A stretch of 64,000 nt of DNA, taken from Symbiodinium microadriaticum (taxonomy: Eukaryota > Sar > Dinophyceae > Suessiales > Symbiodiniaceae). The stretch spans positions 1,260,340 through 1,324,339 of the forward strand of contig LSRX01000009.1 of NCBI GenBank assembly GCA_001939145.1. The letters are read 5' to 3'. The position numbers were made by a program, and so were the translations under genes. Under the pieces are notes generated by a model, which was given only the letters and a program-made list of their open reading frames with translations, was not told the DNA's origin and searched no databases. This document shows positions 10,485-20,779 of this stretch, piece by piece (within the stretch, counting starts at the first letter, position 1; the number at the start of each line of letters is the position of its first letter).

Positions 10485-10566
10485 GTCTATGGCAAACCCT
10501 GGGACATGGCAGCGGAAGGATACACCACAGCACCTCCCTCAGAGAGATTTGGGATTTTCGCCGAGG
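10485..10566 (+). CDS. Exon, unknown protein
   Basis: C-rich telomeric repeats, AATCCGAAAG, then 27 codons (VYGKPWDMAAEGYTTAPPSE, RFGIFAE), donor GTTGAGG. Convincing composition; family not recognised. Confidence 0.65.
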
Positions 10567-10978
10567 GTTGAGGATGTGGGGGAAGTGTAGCCGTTTCGGA
10601 TGTCAGGAAGCCATTACAAGAAGTGGTAGGCTAGCAGACCCGCACCTATATTTCAAGAAAGGCCCTTTTGCTTTTGCCACTCCCCAAAATTCCGAACTGC
10701 TTCATGCAGGTGTTGCCAGAGGGTTGAGGGGCGGTTGCGGGTGTGTGGGGCCCATCTCAGCCGGTTTCAGTACAATTGGCCGCTGGCCTTGGGTGTGGGG
10801 AGCTGCGTACTTGAGCGCAGGTAAGGAAGTTTGCCCCGACGTAGAAGATCAAAGGGGGTTTAGGGTTTAGGGTTTAGGGGTTTAGGGTTTAGGGTTTAGG
10901 GGTTCAGGGTTTAGGGGTTTGGGGTGTAGGGTTTAGGGTTTAGGGGTTTGGGGTTTAGGGGTTCAGGGTTTGGTTCAG
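10567..10978. other. Possible exon remnant and G-rich telomeric block
   Basis: A 100-codon + frame (10568-10870) includes GCAG followed by GTAAGG at 10821, a good donor, but its upstream limit is unclear. G-strand repeats fill 10858-10972. Confidence 0.35.
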
Positions 10979-11087
10979 CCCAGAGACTCCAATATCCCTT
11001 AAGTAAGGAATAAACCTTAAACTATACTAGGAACCCTGATATGATTTAAGGTATATTCCTCAATTAAGGGATATTGGGGTATCTTGG
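10979..11087. mobile_element. MITE family I, 109 bp
   Basis: Inverted ends CCCAGAGACTCCAATATCC and GGATATTGGGGTATCTTGG, flanked by a 2-bp direct repeat AG. Exactly the same length as the copy nested at 14210-14318. Confidence 0.85.
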
Positions 11088-11380
11088 AGGTGATTCAGGG
11101 TTAGAGCTCGATGCACGCATCAGGAAACTTACCTGCACAAACAGGGGTCACCCCTTTGAGGCTTCATTGCTATCAGGGTTGCCGCATCTATTCACACTGG
11201 AGCTGCGACCAAATTTCATGCGGAGCCCGCGAAGCTACGTGTCCACCTCCCTTCTTACCCACATCATCCCGGATGAAGCCCCCGCCGTGTGAAACCGGGT
11301 TGCAGACCATGTGACCTTATGAAAATCTTGACTCTATCCCAAACCCCAAGCCTTAAACCCCAAACTCCAATCCCTAACCC
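11088..11380. other. Unassigned tract
   Basis: Two overlapping + frames of 67 and 72 codons (11074-11314) without recognisable domain; the other frames are similarly open. Degenerate C-rich repeats begin at about 11340. Confidence 0.35.
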
Positions 11381-11630
11381 CCAAAATCCTAGGCCCTAAC
11401 CCATAAACCCTAACCCCCAAAATCCTAAGCCCTAACCCATAAACCCTAAACCCCCAAAAATCCCAAGCCCTAACCCACAAACCGCATGCCCCAATCCCCA
11501 AAATCCTAGGCCCTAACCCCTAAACCCTAACCCCCAAAATCCTAAGCCCTAACCCATAAACCCTAAACCCCCAAAAATCCCAAGCCCTAACCCACAAACC
11601 GCATGCCCCAATCCAGAAACGCCAAACCCC
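11381..11630. repeat. Tandem duplication of about 117 bp
   Basis: The segment starting CCAAAATCCTAGGCCCTAAC (11381) and ending AACCGCATGCCCCAATCC recurs from 11498. Within it shorter units of about 32 bp (AATCCTAAGCCCTAACCC) repeat. Built from diverged telomeric 7-mers. Confidence 0.8.
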
Positions 11631-11677
11631 ACACTCGGGATCCCTACCCCCCACGCCCCTAAACTGGGCTCTTGTTA

Positions 11678-11765
11678 CCCTTAGCATCAAAGGACTCATA
11701 TGTTAAGGCTTTTGGGCCCAAAGACCCTATTATATAAGGCTTTTGGGCTATTTTGATGCTAAGGG
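11678..11765. mobile_element. MITE family F, 88 bp, copy 1
   Basis: Inverted ends CCCTTAGCATCAAA and TTTTGATGCTAAGGG, flanked on both sides by TTA, as in PIF/Harbinger-type insertions. Identical over 88 bp to 19633-19720. Confidence 0.88.
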
Positions 11766-11774
11766 TTAGGGGAT

Positions 11775-11861
11775 TTAATTTTAGGATAATGGGGATCTAC
11801 AGTAAATAGTACGGTTTCCTTATCAGGGTGACTCCAGTTAAATCTTCTAACAAGAACCCAG
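11775..11861. mobile_element. MITE family G, truncated copy
   Basis: Right end TCTAACAAGAACCCAG and the internal CTACAGTAAATAGTACGGTTTCC match the other family G copies; the left end is missing or replaced. Confidence 0.6.
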
Positions 11862-12149
11862 TAAAGCACTAAACCCTATAGCACCCCTACGAAGCCCTTT
11901 TTCCACAAGGTTCCCCAGTAAGTGGTACCCTTCTACCCCTTTTAAGTTTCGCGCCCCCGTAGTTCAAACTCAATAGCAGGAGAAAGGGCACCCTTGTTTC
12001 GAAGGCTACAAGGGGGAACCTCGGCCCTAAACCCGAAGCCCCTAAAGCCCTAAACCCCAAACCTCTAAAGCCCTAAGCTCTATAACGGTTTAGGGTTTAG
12101 GGTTTAGGGTTATAAACCCTAAACCCCAACCCGCCTAACCAGGGAACCA

Positions 12150-12170
12150 ATGACACACACACACACACAC

Positions 12171-12201
<31 letters not shown>

Positions 12202-12204
12202 CAC
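12150..12204. repeat. (CA)n microsatellite
   Basis: CA dinucleotides with a short CATACATA interruption, between C-rich telomeric blocks. Confidence 0.95.
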
Positions 12205-12378
12205 CTAAAACTTTAAACCCCTAAACCCCTAAAGCCCTACACCCCTAAACCCTTAAACCATGTTAACCCCTAAGATCCTAAACCCTAAACCCCTAATTCC
12301 CTAAACCCTAAACCCCCAGACCCTTAAACCCTAAACCCCTTAACCCCTTAAGCCCTAAACCCCCCGCCAAGCTCGCAG

Positions 12379-12456
12379 GAGTTCTTCTCCCAGACGGGAG
12401 GTGCATGGCGCTTCCTGAAGCAGAAGTGCTCGAAGAGACTCGACCAAATCTTTAAG
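12379..12456 (+). CDS. Exon, unknown protein, GC donor
   Basis: Acceptor AAGCTCGCAG, 26 codons in phase 0-0 (EFFSQTGGAWRFLKQKCSKR, LDQIFK), then GCTTTAAGGG, an apparent GC donor. A second frame is open but stops at TAA. Function unknown. Confidence 0.6.
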
Positions 12457-13553
12457 GCTTTAAGGGTCTTCATAATGGTTCCTTAAGGCTTTGCGTCTTC
12501 ATCATGGTTCTTTAAGGCTTTAAGGGTCTCCATTATGGTTCTTATAAAGGCTTTTTTAAAGCAGGGTTTGCTATAGATGCCTTCATGCATAGAACAGAGT
12601 TGCCGGGTCTAAAGACGACAGACGACAAGGGGAAGTTATTGATTGCGTTTTTGTTGTCTCTGGGGTTTAGAGCCTTACGGTTTGAGGGTTTGCAGGTTTA
12701 AGGGTTTAGGACTGTCGGGCTTTCTGGGTTCGGTGTTCAGGCAGTGTTCAAGGGTTACGGCTCATTGGGGCATACTATTCTTGCATGGCCTTTTTTCAAG
12801 CAGTTCTACTTGATTTTAGGCGCATGTCTACTCAGGTGCTGATAGTTTAGTGTAGGAGGCTGCACCGCTGATACTTGACTTCCTTTTTTTCTTTAGACAG
12901 ATGAAGGAGGCGTAGCCTAAAGCTTAAACCCTAGACCCCAAGCCTTAAACCCTACGCTCCTGGACCCCAATCCTAAGTCCTAAGCCCGCCGTCCTAACCA
13001 CCGAGTTCGAGTCTACAGCTCAATGAGGGCCGGAGTTGGGAGACTCCTAGGACCTTCAGCGGCCTGAATGAGTAGTAATTAGCATTATCCTCTAGGGTCC
13101 ACGAAGATAGTCATAGCAAATGTGATACACCACGAAACCCTATTTATATGTACTTCGGCTCCCTATTTTACTTTAAGGTCCACAGGCAAAAAACCCAAAG
13201 TTGCACGACATATTATACCCAAGCAGCCCCACGATCTAAGCAAAAGTCCCAAAAGAAAACTACTCCACAGGGCCTCGGCCAGCCAAGGGTCCCTTATGCG
13301 TGGCAGGTGTTTTCTGCGATCCAGCAAACGAGATAGGAACGCCCCGCGTCAGAATCTGTAGAATAGCTTTGCAAGGCCCATGAAAGAGAAGCCTGAACCC
13401 TAAACCCCTAAACCCTAAACCCCTAAACCCGAAGCCCCGAAACCCTAAACCCCTAAACCGCTAAACCGCTAAACCCAACACCCCTAAACCCTAAGCTCCT
13501 AAACCCATATCTTAAGCCCTCTTGTAGCCTTCTTGTCGGCGGGATCTCGGTAG
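12457..13553. other. Long intron-like tract
   Basis: Three near-copies of TTTAAGGCTTTAAGGGTC around 12450-12545, unique sequence to 13380, then C-rich repeats 13390-13505. Overlapping + frames at 13122-13361 have no domain. Confidence 0.4.
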
Positions 13554-13635
13554 AGGGCGAGATGACGGCTGGAGCTCAAGCTCCGAAACCGATACGCCCA
13601 AAACAACTTGGCTTTCCGACGAAACTCAAGAGGGC
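13554..13635 (+). CDS. Exon, unknown protein
   Basis: Acceptor ATCTCGGTAG, frame RDDGWSSSSETDTPKTTWLS (Ser/Thr rich), donor GTTTTGGGG leading into G-strand telomeric repeats. Confidence 0.5.
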
Positions 13636-14169
13636 GTTTTGGGGTTTAGGGGTTTAGGGGCTTAGGGTTTAGGGTTATTAGGGTTAAGGGTTTAGGTTTA
13701 GGGTTTAGGGGTTTAGGGGTTTAGGGTTTAGAGGGCGAAGACATCCCAAATCCCACACCCCTCAAGCCGAAGCCCTGACTGAATGAAGCAGACACCACAG
13801 CGTCGCGGCGCCCTCTATTATCTCCGACTCACTACAGCCCCGAATTCGCTGTGGGCCTTAATCAGGGTAGGGCGATAGCTGTGAATTACAAATACCCCAA
13901 GCCCCTTAGTGCGCAGGGACTGCGCGCGTTTGAGTGAGAGTTTGCGGGACTGGGGTACTTGGTGCTGTGGGTCTTGACTTCGCGAAGCTAGTAATTTTGA
14001 TTTTAATTTCTTCAGGGTTGGTTTAGGGGTTTAGGGGTTTGGGGGTTTGGGGGTTTAGGGGTTTAGAGGTTTAGGGGTTTAGGGTTTAGGGGTTCAGTTT
14101 GACATCTCAGCCGGGCCCGAAGCTCTGAAGCACCACTCCGACGCCGTACCTCTGCAGCCGAAAACATGT
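13636..14169. other. G-rich telomeric blocks around unassigned sequence
   Basis: G-strand repeats 13639-13732 and 14020-14096. The unique part between them has splice-like signals but no frame I could prefer. Confidence 0.4.
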
Positions 14170-14380
14170 GGGTAGTTCTCTAAATTAGGGTCCCTCTTTG
14201 GGTCCCCAACCCAGAGAACCCAATACACCTTAATTCAGGAATATACCTTAAATTAAAGGGCCCTTAATATTATGATTCAAGGTATATTCCTTAGTTGAGG
14301 GGTATTGGGCTCTCTGGGAATATAGTACGACACCCTTATAAAAAGGACCCTAAGGGGGATCCTAGTTTAGAGAACTACCC
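14170..14380. mobile_element. MITE family A with a nested MITE
   Basis: Inverted ends GGGTAGTTCTCTAAATTAGG and CCTAGTTTAGAGAACTACCC, flanked by ATGT on both sides. The body is split after GGTCCCCAA by a complete family I element and resumes with TATAGTACGACACCC. Confidence 0.88.
14210..14318. mobile_element. MITE family I, nested copy
   Basis: 109 bp, ends CCCAGAGAACCCAATA and TATTGGGCTCTCTGGG. Family A host copies read CCCCAATATAGT without interruption; here AA is present on both sides of the insert, a 2-bp target duplication. Confidence 0.88.
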
Positions 14381-15480
14381 ATGTCCTCAAATCGATCCGA
14401 GTGTCAGGTTGCTGTCAAGGGGTTTTGGGATTAGGGTCTAGGGTTTAAGGCTTAGGGTTTTTAAGAGTACATGGGTTTCTAAGAGGGTAGTACAAAGTTA
14501 CCGTAGCACCATGATTGGCATCGTGGATGTGAGATCCTTTCCTTCTTCAGAAGCCATGGCTTGATGTAGACCCGTGATTAATAAGCCATGTTTCTTTCAT
14601 GACCATCTATTGGGGTTCCCTCATAGCAGGGAGGGGGTTATAAGCGAGATATAGGCCCCAGAACCCTCCTTAAGGTGACGGTAGAGAAAGCCAGAAGTCG
14701 TGGGATATCGCTACAGTCTCAGCCGCAAAGTAAACACCCTAAACGCTAAACCCCTACACCCCTAGACTGTTAAACCTCAACCTTGCATTCTCTGCCTCTG
14801 CGCTGGGCTTGACATGAAACCTTCGAACCCTTAACTCAACCCCCAAACCCGAAACCCGAGGCCCGGAGCTCCAAGGCTTAATTTCGAAACCCCTAAACCC
14901 GAAACCCTAAGCCCCAAACCCTAAGCCCTAAACCCTAAACCTCTAAGCCCTAAACCCGAAGCCCTAAACCCTTAGCCCTAAACTCTAAACGACAGGCTTC
15001 AGCTTCGACGTCTGAGCCTGGAACCCCCAAAACCCCTGAGGCTAAGACTCCATCCAAATCTACCTCCAGAACCGGGGTTTAGGGTTTAGGCACAGTAGCA
15101 CCATCCCCCCGAAGTCAGCCCCGCGACCACTCTGGTAAAGGTGCGGGAGCACGTTTCACGCTGCACCATGAGTGTAGTTTAGGCAAGGTTTAGTGTTGAG
15201 TACCTGCATCAAAGAGATCAACAGTGACACACCAAAAGGGCCTAAACCCTCAACCCTCAACCCTAAACGCTAAACCCTAAACCGTGGCCAGACAGCTGAT
15301 GTTTTGAGAGCCTGTCAGTGCCTCGCCCGTCTGCCAACAGCTCGAAAGAATTCAGCAGACCCCACAGCCAGAACAGAGAAACTCAAGCGATTTCTACTTT
15401 CCCGGTGTGGAAAGTATAAACCTAAACCCTAAGTCCTAGCATAATATCGAAACATAGTATAATTCGAAAATAATGGGATA
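14381..15480. other. Telomeric-repeat-rich tract
   Basis: G-strand block 14425-14460, C-rich blocks 14730-14770, 14880-14990 and 15240-15285. Possible exon at about 15090-15175 on the + strand (open, Pro/Ser/Arg rich), too ambiguous to call. Confidence 0.35.
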
Positions 15481-16090
15481 AAAGAAAGAATGGGACCAAA
15501 GCAGAATATAGTAAAGTTTGAACTGAAGAGGGGAGTCTGCGAAGCTTCAGCCGAGTTATACTTGCCTTGCTTGAGTGGTTCACGGTGTCTGCAGCTCCCA
15601 AGAAACCTTGGCGACGGTCCGTTTTTGTGTGCGCACCTCCCCAGGGGGAAGGTGGATTCTAAGCTGCGCTGGCGCGGTGTTGGTTCAGTGTCGTTCAGGC
15701 ATTGCTTTGTGCATCTCCGAGACTTCTTTAAGGGGATTATAAGGAGGTTCCTATGTGCGCACCTTCCACAACATACAGCTTGGGGCTTTCACTCAGTTTT
15801 GAAGACTGCATGCCTTGCTTTGGGCCAAGGAGCGGTCTCAAAGCGGTGCCGTGGCTCTTCATCTTCGTCATGCGCATGCCTCGGGGGAGTTTGTTGAGGA
15901 CGGCGCGAAGGTTTGCACTCGGTGTAGCCCGATATCGGAAATGCGCTGAGTAAACTGCTCTCTTCCCTAAAACCCTGAGCCCCATCATACCACACCACCT
16001 TCTGCAGTAAAGGGCCGACGGTAGGCTGAGACAGGGTTTGGAGCCATACACAGCTGGGGACATCAGTCGTCGTCCAGCACACACCTTCAG
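15481..16090. other. Repeat-poor island with two opposed ORFs
   Basis: A + frame of 135 codons (15490-15897) and a minus frame of 115 codons (15737-16084) overlap. Neither shows a recognisable domain. No telomeric repeats here, as in probable intergenic tracts. Confidence 0.35.
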
Positions 16091-16109
16091 GCTATTTCGT
16101 GGAGTATTA

Positions 16110-16135
16110 CTTAATATTATTATTATTATTATTAT

Positions 16136-16185
<50 letters not shown>

Positions 16186-16339
16186 TTTTTATTACTTGTT
16201 ATTATTATCATGACTACTATCATATAGTTATTGATTATTATTGATATATTATTACTGGAATTATTATCGTCATGTTTATTGGCACTATCATTACTGTTGT
16301 TGTTATGGTTATTATTACTATTATTATTATTATTATTAC

Positions 16340-16378
<39 letters not shown>
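16110..16378. repeat. (ATT)n and (ACT)n microsatellites
   Basis: ATT run, switch to ACT run, degenerate interlude, then a second ATT run to 16378. Translates as poly-Tyr/Ile/Thr in all frames; not coding. Confidence 0.95.
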
Positions 16379-16382
<4 letters not shown>

Positions 16383-16483
16383 CTCCCAATGGTGAAGCTA
16401 AAGTCGCAAACTGGGATTCCCCACGCCCCGCACCTTGGACCCGCCTATGCACAGAGCCCGAAACTCTCGAACTGCTAGACCCT

Positions 16484-16570
16484 ACCTGTACCCGAAAAGG
16501 CCTACCTTTGTAGGGTTCCTTACTATGGTTTCTCTATCCTTTGGAAAGGTAGGTCTTTTCGGGTACATGT
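16484..16570. mobile_element. MITE family E, introner-like
   Basis: Inverted ends ACCTGTACCCGAAAAGGCC and GGTCTTTTCGGGTACATGT. The left end carries GTACCC, a possible donor. Confidence 0.8.
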
Positions 16571-17100
16571 CAACCCTGAAACCCTGAACCCTTTAGGGTT
16601 TCGGGTTTAGGGTTTTAGAGGTTTAGAGGTTTAGAGGTTTAGAGGTTTAGAGGTTTAGAGGTTTTAAAAGTTTAGAGATTTAGGGTTTAGGGTTTAGGGT
16701 TTCGGGGCCTATTCGGGTTTAGGGTTTCGGGTTTAGGGGCCTAGAGCCGAAAAGCACTGCCAGCTCGCACAAGCCTGGAACATGCGGTTTAGGGTTCAGG
16801 GTTTTCAGGGTTTTGTCGGGTTTAGGGTTTAGGCTTTAGGGTTTAGTAGGGTTTAGGGTTTAGGGTTAAGGCGTAATTAGTTCCCAGTGTGGTGCCCTTG
16901 TGCACTGTTTTGTTGGGGGCTCCTTATAGGAATCTGAGTAAGATACAAACGCGGTAACCACCTTATGCATGAGATATTGGTGAACCTGGCTGACCCTGAA
17001 GCTTGCTTCCAAAGCTCCCAATCCTAAACCCTAAACCTTACACTTCTCAGCCAAATCATTGAGCCCCTAAGCCCTAAACTTAAACCCTAAACCCTAAACC
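16571..17100. other. G-rich telomeric variants and possible microexon
   Basis: GTTTAGAG repeated from 16615 to 16680, then TTTAGGG blocks. 16764-16786 (after CACTGCCAG, before GTTTAGGG) could be a 23-nt microexon. Confidence 0.4.
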
Positions 17101-17102
17101 CG

Positions 17103-17597
17103 GCGCTTGACTCCGTGTGGCAAGAAACCATGGGGGACAAGGTTGCGAACCGAGTGGGCGGCATGAGAGGAGGCGGCACGCCTGGGGGGCAACCATGGGG
17201 AAACCAGGGCCTGGCTGGCGCTCTTGGAAGCCAGGGAACAAGTCCATTGCCACAAGCCAGACGGGGTCTGTAGCCAACATGGCAGGCTCAACATTGCGGT
17301 GGGGGACGCGATCACGGCCATCCCGCAGACCAACGGGGTCAGACGAGGATGGCCTGACAGTCCAGTACTGTTCTCCAGGATCACAAACGAGTTGGAAGCA
17401 GCACGAAGGGAGGCAAAGCCGCTTTTGGGAGCCAACAGAGGGCCACCACCACCCCAGTCGGGGGGTGCCTTCATGGACGATACTTACTTGTGGAGTTCTG
17501 ACCGGGACCATGTACAATATGCGCTCTCCAGCCTGGAGTGTCGCCTGGGGACACATGGGCAAGACGGCCATCATTTACAAAAAGGCAACACCTAGCA
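17103..17597 (+). pseudogene. Non-LTR (LINE) reverse transcriptase relic
   Basis: Three RT landmarks appear in order: ALDSVWQETMGDKVANRV (motif A region) in the frame of 17103; then, after a frameshift between about 17150 and 17260, TNGVRRGWPDSPVLF (GxRQGxPLSPxLF-type motif B) and GAFMDDTYLW (FxDD catalytic motif, second position M) in the frame of 17224. The element is 5'-truncated exactly at a C-rich telomeric block and stops after about 490 bp. A LINE RT would copy RNA at a nicked target; this copy cannot encode an intact enzyme. Confidence 0.75.
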
Positions 17598-17694
17598 ACA
17601 CCTAACTACACCCTCAATCCCTCAAACCTGCGCCCCCAAACCTTCAGATCGGAATCCCAACACTCCCCCTATACAGACCCAAGCCCCCCCGCAA

Positions 17695-18060
17695 ACCCTA
17701 AACCTAAACCCTAAACCCTGGACCCTAAACCCTAAGCCCTACACCCAAAGCCCTACACCCTAAGCTAAACCCTATACCCTACACCCAAACCCTAAACCCT
17801 AGACCCTAAACCCTAAACCCACAACCCTACACCCTACATCCTAAACCCTACACCCTAAGCCCTGAACTTCCCTAAACCCTGAACCCTTAAAAACCCTAAA
17901 CCCTACACCCTAAACCCTACACCCTAAACCCCACACCCTAAGCCCTCCACCCCAAACCCTGAACCCCTAAAACCCTAAACCCTAAACCCTACACCCTGAA
18001 CCCCTAAACCCTAAACCCCAAACCCTACACCCTAAACCCCGAACCCCTAAAACCCTAAAG
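17695..18060. repeat. C-rich telomeric block, CCCTACA variants
   Basis: One of the longest internal blocks (about 50 units), enriched in the variants CCCTACA and CCCTGAA. Confidence 0.9.
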
Positions 18061-18077
18061 CCCCCCGAGCTTCCCAG

Positions 18078-18156
18078 GTTCTACCTCTTCTTCACTCCTG
18101 CCTGCGGTGTGATGTACAACTGTGGCTGCCGGGTTTTCCCCGCCAAGTACGGCCAG
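18078..18156 (+). CDS. Exon, unknown protein, GC donor
   Basis: C-rich block, acceptor GAGCTTCCCAG, frame FYLFFTPACGVMYNCGCRVF PAKYGQ with three cysteines, then CAG followed by GCGTCTACT, an apparent GC donor; G-strand repeats begin at 18180. Strong protein-like composition, family not recognised. Confidence 0.65.
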
Positions 18157-18260
18157 GCGTCTACTGCTTAGGGCTTTTAGGGTTTAGGGTTTAGGGGTAG
18201 GAGAACTTTGGACCGTTTCAGGAGCTCTTGCTTAAGGGCCCTATATGGAAAAATAGATGC

Positions 18261-18356
18261 CTAAAGTAGGGTTTAGGGTTTCCTTATTATAATCAGAATA
18301 ATTAGAGTATAATGGGCCCCAAAATCCTGCTCTAATTATTATGGCCCCTATGTTAG
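18261..18356. mobile_element. MITE family C, left end replaced by telomeric repeat
   Basis: Right arm CTCTAATTATTATGGCCCCT matches family C. The left end reads CTAAAGTAGGGTTTAGGGTT: the family C terminus CTAAAGTAGGGG runs into TTTAGGG repeats. Confidence 0.6.
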
Positions 18357-18789
18357 GAGCTTTGGAGCTGTTACGTTGGCTTTGCGTATTTGCCTATCAC
18401 CAGAAGCAGTTCGACAGTGTCACCTGCACAACCGTGAATCCGAATCCCCCATACAGCACTATCCGAAACCCGAAACAAAACTTGGTAATCCTAAACCCTA
18501 AACCCTAAACCCTAAATCCTAAACCCGAAACCCTAAACCCGAAACCCTAAACCCTAAACCCTAAACCGTCAGCTCGAAGGCCAAAACCCAAAGAACACCC
18601 CAAGCTCCGAAGCTTAGAGTAAACCCTAAACCCTAAACCCTACCTCAACCCCAAAGAACCTACCTCTTTAAGGACTTAGAAAAAGGCAAGGAACCCTAAA
18701 AAGGTAGGGTCTTTGGGGTCCAGGTAAGCCCTAAACCCTAAACTTCGACAATCCACAAAAGGAGCCCAAAGCCCGCACTGCCCCGGAAG

Positions 18790-18858
18790 GTATCCACGTG
18801 TAACATCTTCACTCCGGGCCAGCCGCCGGAGCACAAGCCCGGCACCGATTTGGGGATC
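18790..18858 (+). CDS. Exon, unknown protein
   Basis: After CCCGGAAG, 23 codons in phase 0-0 (VSTCNIFTPGQPPEHKPGTD), donor GTTAAGG, then G-strand telomeric repeats. Confidence 0.6.
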
Positions 18859-19164
18859 GTTAAGGGGCCTTGAAGCTTGTGGTTTAGGGTTTAGGGTTTA
18901 GGGGTTTAGGATTTAGGGTTTATGGGTTCAGGGTTTAGGGTTTAGGGGTTTAGGGGTTTAGGGGTTTAGACGGTTTAGGGTGTAGGGTTTAGGGATTGTT
19001 AGAGTCGAGGGTCGTGTGGGGTTTTGCTACGGCCTTATGCGGTTTCATATGCTTCTTTAAGGGGCCTTTGGAGACTCTGTAGGTCTGGAAAGCTTGTCGG
19101 GCTTATGGGATTGACAGAGGGTTTGTCGTGTAGTGTTTTATCATGATCCGAGGTGGCTTCATCT
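18859..19164. other. Intron-like tract, G-rich telomeric
   Basis: TTTAGGG blocks 18880-19000 and unique sequence to the family A element; no exon recognised. Confidence 0.5.
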
Positions 19165-19264
19165 GGGTAGTTCTCTAAAGTAGGGTCCTTTTAGGGTCCT
19201 TTTTGTAAGGGTGCCGTACTATATTGGGGACCCAAAAAGGGACCCTAATTTAGAGAAGTACCCA
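19165..19264. mobile_element. MITE family A, 100 bp
   Basis: Ends GGGTAGTTCTCTAAAGTAGG and CCTAATTTAGAGAAGTACCC, core GGTGCCGTACTATATTGGGG. An uninterrupted family copy that shows the ancestral junction for the nested insertion at 14210. Confidence 0.88.
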
Positions 19265-19552
19265 TCAGTTGTTAATAAAAGGCGTTAGGTCTTGTGGTTG
19301 TCTTCGCCCTCCAGTATGCAAGATCTTGAGCATAGGGGCTAAATGTCTGGGCCCCGTGCCGTGCTACTGCTGTATATTTGCTACGATGATCACCATTTCT
19401 ACTATGACTTTACTAAACCCTAAACCCTAAACCCTAAACCCCCTCGTTTGGCGGGTTTTTGACCTTCGTTGCGGCGGAGTTAAGAGGCCATTGCACTTTA
19501 AAAAAAAACCTAAACCCTAAACCCTAAACCCTAAACCCTAAACCGACTGACT

Positions 19553-19632
19553 ATGACGAAGGTTTTGACTGCTATTCTCATGTCCGGCCTGGAGCGAAAG
19601 TTGCTCAAGCGATGGTGCTCGGCTGTGCCCTC
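19553..19632 (+). CDS. Candidate exon abutting a MITE
   Basis: After a C-rich telomeric block, two + frames are open up to the family F MITE: one from ATG (MTKVLTAILMSGLERKLLKR) and one reading YDEGFDCYSHVRPGAKVAQA. The element's TIR supplies the stop TAG for the first. Which frame is real is not decidable here. Confidence 0.35.
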
Positions 19633-19720
19633 CCCTTAGCATCAAAGGACTCATATGTTAAGGCTTTTGGGCCCAAAGACCCTATTATATAAGGCTTTTG
19701 GGCTATTTTGATGCTAAGGG
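19633..19720. mobile_element. MITE family F, 88 bp, copy 2
   Basis: Identical over all 88 bp to 11678-11765. Flanks CTC and TTC do not form a perfect duplication. Confidence 0.88.
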
Positions 19721-20055
19721 TTCGTGCAGATGGCAACCAACAAAGGGTTTAAGGATGGAAGCGAGCTGTGTCAGCAGGAGTCCATGCAGTAAAGCTTCGA
19801 AGGCGACAGCTGAGCATGGGCTCCTGCAACGCGATGTGCAGCCAGGTGATGTAAAGCCTTTTGTGGGCAAAGGCGGCTTTCTTAGCGCTTTTAAGCTGGT
19901 GGATGACTAGCATAGGTTAGCGACCCCGTGCCGGACTACCTTATCATCCTGGTGTCTAAAGGCTGCGAAGCCAGTCATCGCGAGTTAGACAGCCGTCGTG
20001 AGCAAGGCAAAAATGTCCAAAACCCACCTCTGAACCCTAAGCCCCTCGGTTCCAG
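19721..20055. other. Unassigned, several short open frames
   Basis: A + frame at 19928-20206 begins PDYLIILVSKGCEASHRELD, which is protein-like but lacks clear borders. Confidence 0.3.
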
Positions 20056-20156
20056 CCTCAGGTGCCCTTGGTGCAGCTGCCAGGGTATCTCCTGCCTCTT
20101 CGTGGCGCCCCAGCTGCATTTCCGGGGGACTGGAGTTCCCAGTTGCGACTTCCAAG
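20056..20156 (+). CDS. Candidate exon, cysteine-rich
   Basis: After CTCGGTTCCAG, frame RCPWCSCQGISCLFVAPQLH, donor GTTTCC after TTCCAAG. A second frame (VPLVQLPGYLLPLRGAPAAF) is also open. Confidence 0.45.
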
Positions 20157-20483
20157 GTTTCCAACTTTGGCTTAGGGTTGGGGTCAGGGGACCCTATAAA
20201 CCCTAAACCCTAAACAACCCTAAACCCTAAAGGTTTAGGTGATGAGTTTCAAGTCTTGTGGTCGGGGTAATGAGGGGGCTGTGGCCAGAGCTTGGCTGCA
20301 GTCGCGCTGGTTTCTGGCATGGTTTTTCGGCTTCAGGCCGCCCAAACATCGTACACTGTCGTACACTTGAATGCCCTAAAACCCTAAACCCTAAACCCCT
20401 AAACCCCTAAACCCCGAAACCCCGAACCCCCGAAACCCCGAAACCCCTAAACCCTAAACCCTTTGGCCCTAACCTCCCAAACC
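20157..20483. other. Intron-like tract
   Basis: Two short telomeric blocks of both orientations (20198-20240), unique sequence, then a C-rich block 20375-20465. Confidence 0.5.
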
Positions 20484-20608
20484 TTAAAGTGGTAACATAG
20501 GGGCCTAAATAATTACTTTAATGCTATTTCGGGGGTTCTTTATAACAACTATAGTATAATGGGCTCCGCAACCTTCTTCTAATTATTCAGGCCCCTATTT
20601 TACTTTAG
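20484..20608. mobile_element. MITE family C, complete
   Basis: Ends TAAAGTGGTAACATAGGGGC and GCCCCTATTTTACTTTAG with AATAATTA/TAATTATT subterminal pairs. The right end TACTTTAG is a natural splice acceptor. Confidence 0.82.
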
Positions 20609-20701
20609 CCGTAGGCTTAGGCATCCTAGCGATGAGATGAGATGACACCTCCGCAGTTCAAAGAGAAGAGACCCCAAGCCGGGAAAGCCCATGCATCCGG
20701 C

Positions 20702-20779
20702 TAAACCCTAAACCCTAAACCCTAAACCCTAAACCCTAAACCCTAAACCCTAAACCCTAAACCCTAAACCCTAAACCTA
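20702..20779. repeat. Pure internal telomere array
   Basis: Eleven uninterrupted CCCTAAA units, as pure as the terminal telomere, indicating recent origin. Confidence 0.95.

Noticed and set aside
15490-16084. 135-codon + ORF and 115-codon minus ORF
   Set aside because: Overlapping on opposite strands with no recognisable domain or splice context.
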